Source of the DNA: Actinidia chinensis
Lineage: Eukaryota; Streptophyta; Magnoliopsida; Ericales; Actinidiaceae
Assembly: GCA_009663005.1 (NCBI GenBank)
Contig: CM018891.1
Span: 3,312,965 to 3,325,464 of the forward strand
Length of the DNA: 12,500 nt
Direction of reading: 5' to 3'
The notes under the pieces: model-generated
What the model was told of the DNA's origin: nothing
The model's database searches: none
Seen by the model: only the letters and a program-made list of their open reading frames with translations
Shown here: positions 8,855-12,500 of the stretch, one piece after another
Numbering within the stretch: the stretch's first letter is position 1
Layout: each line of letters opens with the position of its first letter
Position numbers and translations under genes: made by a program

Positions 8855-9726
8855 ATGGAAAGTCCACACCACCACAAGATGAGAGACAAAGTTGAAGCCG
8901 ATCACAAGAACAATCAAACCAAAGAAGAAGCCCAACAATCAAATCAACAACAACAACAATTAGTACAATCCATTGCAGCCACACCACCCTCAGCCTCCTC
9001 TTCGCCGGCCCACGAATTCTCCTTCACAATCTCTCTCCACCACCAACCGCCGTACGCCACGGCCGCAACCAAGCCCCCTCCGCCGTCAAGCGCCGTCGAC
9101 TTATCTCCGGCCGACGAAATCTTCTTCCATGGTCACCTACTCCCTCTCCACCTCCTTCTCACCTTCCCGTCTCCCCCCGCTCCTCCACAAATTCACTGGA
9201 CAGTTTTACCCTCCCCATCCGCGAACTCCACGACCCAAGCCCAAGCGCAAACAAAAACACCCCCCACAGCGAGATCATTGAACGGCCCAGGCCCAATCCC
9301 GATCCCAAGCCCAAGCCCAAGGCAAAGTCGTTCTCGTTCCTCTCGCGGTGGCGAAAGGGGACCGATTCGGCGGAAGAGAGAGAGAAGGAGGAGAGAGAGA
9401 AGCGGCGGTTCGACGTGAGCCATGTGTTAAAGCGGTACATGAGGATGATTCGGCCACTGTTTGGAAGGAGAGAGAATCCGCATTTGAGGAGGAAGCCTTA
9501 TTCGTTCTCGGGATACCTTACCCCGAGAAGCAAACAGGAGGGGAGGGGAGGAAAGAGAGGTGAATTCTCGGCGCCGGCGTCGATGAGGACGTCGCCGACG
9601 AACAGCGGCCTCCTGGTGCCGGCTCCGGCCAGCGACAGCACCATGGAGGAGCTGCAGGCTGCGATTCAGGCTGCGATTGCTCATTGCAAGAACTCGATCG
9701 CCATGGAAGAGAAAATCAAGTGCTGA
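8855..9726 (+). CDS. BKI1: BRI1 kinase inhibitor 1 (BKI1)-like, with a -1 frameshift
   Basis: BKI1 is a plasma-membrane-associated inhibitor that binds the BRI1 receptor kinase and is released on brassinosteroid perception. The ATG at 8855 (MESPHHHKMRDK) opens the frame; no ATG precedes it in the leader. Residues 1-101 carry a Gln/Ser/Pro-rich start, HEFSFTISL and the conserved block AVDLSPADEIFFHGHLLPLHLL (last codon about 9157). The rest, in the frame shifted by one base (9157-9726, 189 residues), continues with SHLPVSPRSSTNSLDSFTLP, KSFSFLSRWRKG, a basic stretch with VLKRYMRM (Tyr at 9436-9438, equivalent to the BRI1-phosphorylated Tyr of Arabidopsis BKI1), FSAPASMRTSPTNSG (the two Ser of the 14-3-3 site at 9592-9594 and 9604-9606) and the BRI1-binding helix STMEELQAAIQAAIAHCK. 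Combined length is about 290 residues against roughly 337 in Arabidopsis. As sequenced, the first frame stops at 9418. No intron fits, because both sides of the break are conserved. Confidence 0.85.
9155..9158 (+). other. Frameshift site in the BKI1-like gene
   Basis: The upstream frame reads CAC-CTC-CTT (H-L-L, 9149-9157); the downstream frame reads TCT-CAC-CTT-CCC (S-H-L-P) starting at 9157. Arabidopsis BKI1 has HLLSHLPVSPR here without a break, so T9157 would need to be used twice. One T or C is missing in the pyrimidine-rich CCTCCTTCTC. There is no canonical X-XXY-YYZ slippery heptamer, so programmed -1 frameshifting is unlikely. Confidence 0.8.
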
Positions 9727-10040
9727 TCGAAGGTGATTCGGGTTGGGTATGTGAAATTTCTTGTGCATAGAAGAAATAGCAGAAGATGTACGTGTATAGA
9801 ACTTGTACGGTCCATTGGGTCCTGTGTTGAGGACTGGTACATGGAGCAAGAATGGTTACTTTTTATTATAGTCCCTTTTTGTTTTTTTTATATATATATG
9901 ATGAGGATACAGAGTATAGATGATTGGGCTTGGTGAATTTTGGAAATGTTGAATGTTGAGCATGGCAGCTTGAAATGGGAAGGACTCCATGGTAGGATTC
10001 TATATGGTATCGAAATAAAGTACGGGACAATTTTTTTCTG
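9727..10040 (+). terminator. 3' UTR and poly(A) signal of the BKI1-like gene
   Basis: The stretch follows the TGA at 9724-9726. A canonical AATAAA lies at 10014-10019, followed by a T-rich run, which sets the likely cleavage site near 10035-10045. That gives a 3' UTR of about 310 nt. Confidence 0.55.
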
Positions 10041-11500
10041 CATGTTTGATTTGTTCCACTAATGGAGGAGATGACAACTTTCACAACAAGAAAAAAATAG
10101 AAGTTAGTAAATAAGCTTCGCAAAATGTGTTGGAAAGTTACATAATTTCGATATGAATGAAGTGCGGCGTTCGTAGGGTCTTCCGAGGCAACCACTTTCG
10201 AGTTCGTCGAATCTGAATGAAACAATTCAAAAGGTAGCCTTTAGAAGCTCAAAGGGCAACCGGTTTTGTTTTAATTATCTTTCATGGAGTAGAGTTTATG
10301 GCAATTCATTTCAGTCAGCAGTTTTGGAAATCCAAAAGTTATTTTAGTTTTTTTTTATAATTCTGATGATCTGGTATTGAAAAAAATAGTGTTTACACAA
10401 TTACAACAATTTCGTTTTAAAGAGAGAGACATACGTAGGTTTAGTTTGCCAAGATTTACCTCGGTGGTGTTTCGACATACGCTGTCCAGCCGTTTTATTC
10501 TGGGAGAAAGACTTCGGTAAAGTCTACAACACCATCGGTAGGAGACGAATTTTTCTTAAGAAGATTGCACTTGTAGAACTCGACTCGTAATTCTTCTTGT
10601 ATCTCATTCTGTTTTGTAATTATAAATTCTGTTTTATTGTATTTTTTTGTGATCAATAAAAAATATTATTTAAAATTCTCTATTTGCCATAATTTTTTCC
10701 AACAACACGTTCATAGATGAATAATTTCACTTGACTCATTGTGTGGAGATGATTGGTACCACTTTCATAAGTATTAAATGTTTCATACTTTATGGGATCG
10801 GTTGTTTAATAAATAGGTAGGAGTAACTGATTATGAATTCAAAAATTAATATCTCAGTTCATACAAAATTACTATTCATTTTCATGGGCAACCTAACCAA
10901 GGAAACATGGGATTAGAAGGGTATGTTTTTTTAAAAAAAAAAGTCTAATCACAAGATAACTTCTGATCACTCGTTAATAAATAATACATAGTCAGTTACT
11001 GAATCATATAGTGATGGTGAGTCATAGACTCGATATTGCACACTTCAGATTCTGACTCGTCTAGTTCACTCATGCTTGTACGACTTGTCGTGCAAATTTT
11101 ACAGATTATTAAAAAGCTATGGAATAATTAATAGCTAGCCTAGCTAGGATGAGTATGTTCTTCAATCAACATCAAAGTATGGTTAGAGACGGGTCAATTT
11201 TCCTATTTGCATGAGCTGCCTCTTTCCTTGATGGCCTTCTAAGCCAGACCAGAGTCACATACCTGTGACCCTAGAGCTACTAGCTAGGGTGGGCCCATTC
11301 CATCCTAAGCACCATGAGCTATCAAAGTAGGAAGACTGGTAAGTAACAAAACTTAGTTCTCTTAATGATTGAAATAGTAGACATTAGGCATTGTTCTCAG
11401 CTTTCATACAAGTCATTTGTGTGCATGAAAGAGACCACCCCTTTAGCAGACTTCATCCATTAATTTGGACCAATAAAATAAGGAAAATATTAAACACAGA
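10041..11500. other. Intergenic region, no gene seen
   Basis: Mostly AT-rich. A locally less AT-rich patch at 10430-10590 has an open frame without ATG (see the separate entry). Around 11150-11300 there is another GC-richer patch with repeated CTAGC motifs and GGGTGGGCCC, but nothing I can identify on either strand. A small hairpin (CTTTCAT/ATGAAAG) lies at 11401-11431. Confidence 0.55.
10390..10590 (+). other. Unidentified open frame without a start codon
   Basis: A 66-codon frame between stops, ending at TAA 10588-10590, contains a stretch reading VLFWEKDFGKVYNTIGRRR then IFLKKIALVELDS. It has no ATG, and T-rich sequence with ATCAATAAAA follows it. It could be a fragment of a decayed retroelement or an old exon, or simply chance. 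I recognise no family. Confidence 0.2.
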
Positions 11501-11535
11501 TCAATCCATTATCATGAATGGGACTGGATATCCGT

Positions 11536-11580
11536 AAAAAATGTATAAAAATATGTGAAAATATATTAAAATGTATAAAA
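11536..11580. repeat. 10-bp-phased A-tracts (likely bent DNA)
   Basis: Four 10-bp units, ATGTATAAAA, ATATGTGAAA, ATATATTAAA and ATGTATAAAA (11541-11580), place an A-tract every helical turn; a further A5 lies at 11536-11540. A-tracts in helical phase are known to curve DNA. Confidence 0.5.
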
Positions 11581-12081
11581 TATGCATAGAAGTTATAATA
11601 TTTTTAGCTTCAAGTGCGTCTTAACCACCGATTCATCGTCTTATAAGCAGACCGATTAAATAAAATAAAGAAAAAAAATGATTGTACTTAATAAACAAAG
11701 CTTTCTTACACGTAACACTAGTTTCAACCATTGGGAAAGTCATACATAACTTACATCAATGATCCGAACTGTTCTTCGTGTAAGATTCGTTGCAATGATC
11801 ATCCATGCAAAAGAATTAAGTTGATCGAGTATATATAACACATGATCAAATCAATTTTGAAAGGCTAACAAATATAATTTTTTGTATAAATCGTTATGTT
11901 TAAAACAAATAAGATTCAATTATGTGACTATAAATCTTTAATTAATTTAATTTTTTAAACGGTTAAAATCATTGAGGTGTGTCCTAGTTAGGCCCACATT
12001 CAACTAACTTTAAAGTTTAAATCATGAACTTTGGAGGTGATTTCTTTATTATTTCTTTCTTTTTCCCTTTTTCTCCTTTTA

Positions 12082-12154
12082 GGTCTTGTTTGTTTAGGTT
12101 CTAATTTTCCATGGGAGAACATTGGACAGGAGAAATAGCTCACAAACAATGACC
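12082..12154. repeat. Small fold-back, possible MITE remnant
   Basis: GGTCTTGTTTGT (12082-12093) is nearly complementary to ACAAACAATGACC (12142-12154), with one extra base, and CTAATTTTCC pairs partly with the GGAGAAATAG strand. The terminal sequence resembles those of Harbinger/hAT-type MITEs, but the flanks give no clear target-site duplication and 73 bp is very short. Confidence 0.3.
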
Positions 12155-12334
12155 AAAATTTTCTAGGACTAGTAAATATCAAATATGATCAATTGATACC
12201 TTAACTGTCCCCACAGAAATAATAATAATAATAACAATAAAAGCAATGAAAAAAGAAAACCAAATGATTTTTGGTGGTGAGACAAATGGTAGGAGCTGAT
12301 AAAAGGCAATTGAGTCCATGCAACTCAGCTACTG

Positions 12335-12417
12335 TGGGCCTCATGAAAGTTGATGGGCCCATAGACAATTTTCAAAAGCAAACAAAGTACAGAGCAATAA
12401 TCAAAGGTACTTGGGCC
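12335..12417 (+). promoter_or_regulatory. Cluster of TGGGCC (site II) boxes
   Basis: TGGGCC occurs at 12335-12340, 12354-12359 (within the palindrome ATGGGCCCAT, 12353-12362) and 12412-12417. Site II boxes of the form TGGGCY are bound by TCP factors and are typical of promoters of ribosomal and other growth genes, so a gene may begin just beyond the right edge. Confidence 0.3.
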
Positions 12418-12500
12418 TATTTATTGTTTTGACATCCCAACAACATGATCTCACTGATTGGGTCATGATAAGCATTTTGATTTTAACATTATGCAATGCA

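Larger units (their letters stand above)
11581..12500. other. Intergenic region, no gene seen; possible promoter at the right edge
   Basis: AT-rich with a pyrimidine-rich run (12042-12080), an (AAT)n run near 12219-12232 and TGGGCC boxes after 12335. No coding block is recognisable on either strand. Confidence 0.5.

Noticed and set aside
9142..9200. A short intron, or programmed -1 frameshifting, to reconcile the BKI1 frames
   Set aside because: The residues on both sides of the break are conserved and contiguous in Arabidopsis BKI1, so nothing can be spliced out. The site also lacks a slippery heptamer.
8973..9281. 102-codon + strand frame rich in Pro/Arg
   Set aside because: It is the third frame of the BKI1 region and has none of the conserved blocks, which all lie in the other two frames.
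9159..9457. Overlapping minus-strand frames rich in Gly/Leu/Ser
   Set aside because: They are antisense shadows of the low-complexity, GC-rich BKI1 coding region.
11196..11230. Resemblance of GAGCTGCCTCTTTCCTTG to miR408
   Set aside because: Several mismatches to the mature sequence as I recall it, and I found no matching star strand to form a hairpin.

Overview
The window is nuclear DNA of a flowering plant, most likely a eudicot. Coding sequence is split by AT-rich GT-AG introns, intergenic DNA is AT-rich, CT/GA microsatellites are common, and both recognisable genes are close to Arabidopsis proteins. The species cannot be named from the sequence. There is no sign of bacterial, viral or organellar DNA.

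Left third (1-about 4900): the 3' part of a protein phosphatase 2C gene on the + strand, of the Arabidopsis PP2C12 (At1g47380) subgroup. Seven exons are visible (604-757, 836-899, 1211-1318, 3227-3352, 3479-3714, 3948-4149, 4236-4250) and encode about 300 residues. The first roughly 130 residues must lie upstream of the window. Bases 1-603 read as intron and contain a fold-back with a perfect 16-bp stem. The 1.9-kb intron 1319-3226 carries an antisense LINE-like insertion with a clean 12-bp target-site duplication. The Cys-rich C-terminus is encoded after an intron with a weak-looking donor and two competing acceptors.

Middle (about 4900-8640): no convincing gene. It holds an imperfect hairpin (5104-5205), a minus-strand tRNA-type SINE with A box, B box, A-rich tail and near-perfect target-site duplication (7101-7387), several CT tracts, and a degraded Stowaway-like MITE (about 8461-8640) that ends just before a TATA box.

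Gene 2 (8645-about 10040): an intronless BRI1 kinase inhibitor 1 (BKI1) homologue on the + strand. Its conserved N-terminal block and all its C-terminal functional blocks are present, but they lie in different frames. One base appears to be missing near 9155-9157. As sequenced, translation from the ATG would end at 9418 and lose the membrane-binding, 14-3-3-binding and BRI1-binding parts. This is either a sequencing error or a recent null allele, and it is the most important observation in the window.

Right part (about 10040-12500): AT-rich intergenic DNA with no recognisable gene. It contains a short unexplained reading frame without a start codon, a stretch of 10-bp-phased A-tracts, a small fold-back, and a cluster of TGGGCC boxes close to the right edge that may belong to a promoter beyond the window.

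The two genes are about 4 kb apart in the same orientation and have no evident joint function. BKI1 acts in brassinosteroid signalling; the targets of this PP2C subgroup are not evident from sequence. I found no previously undescribed multi-gene system.
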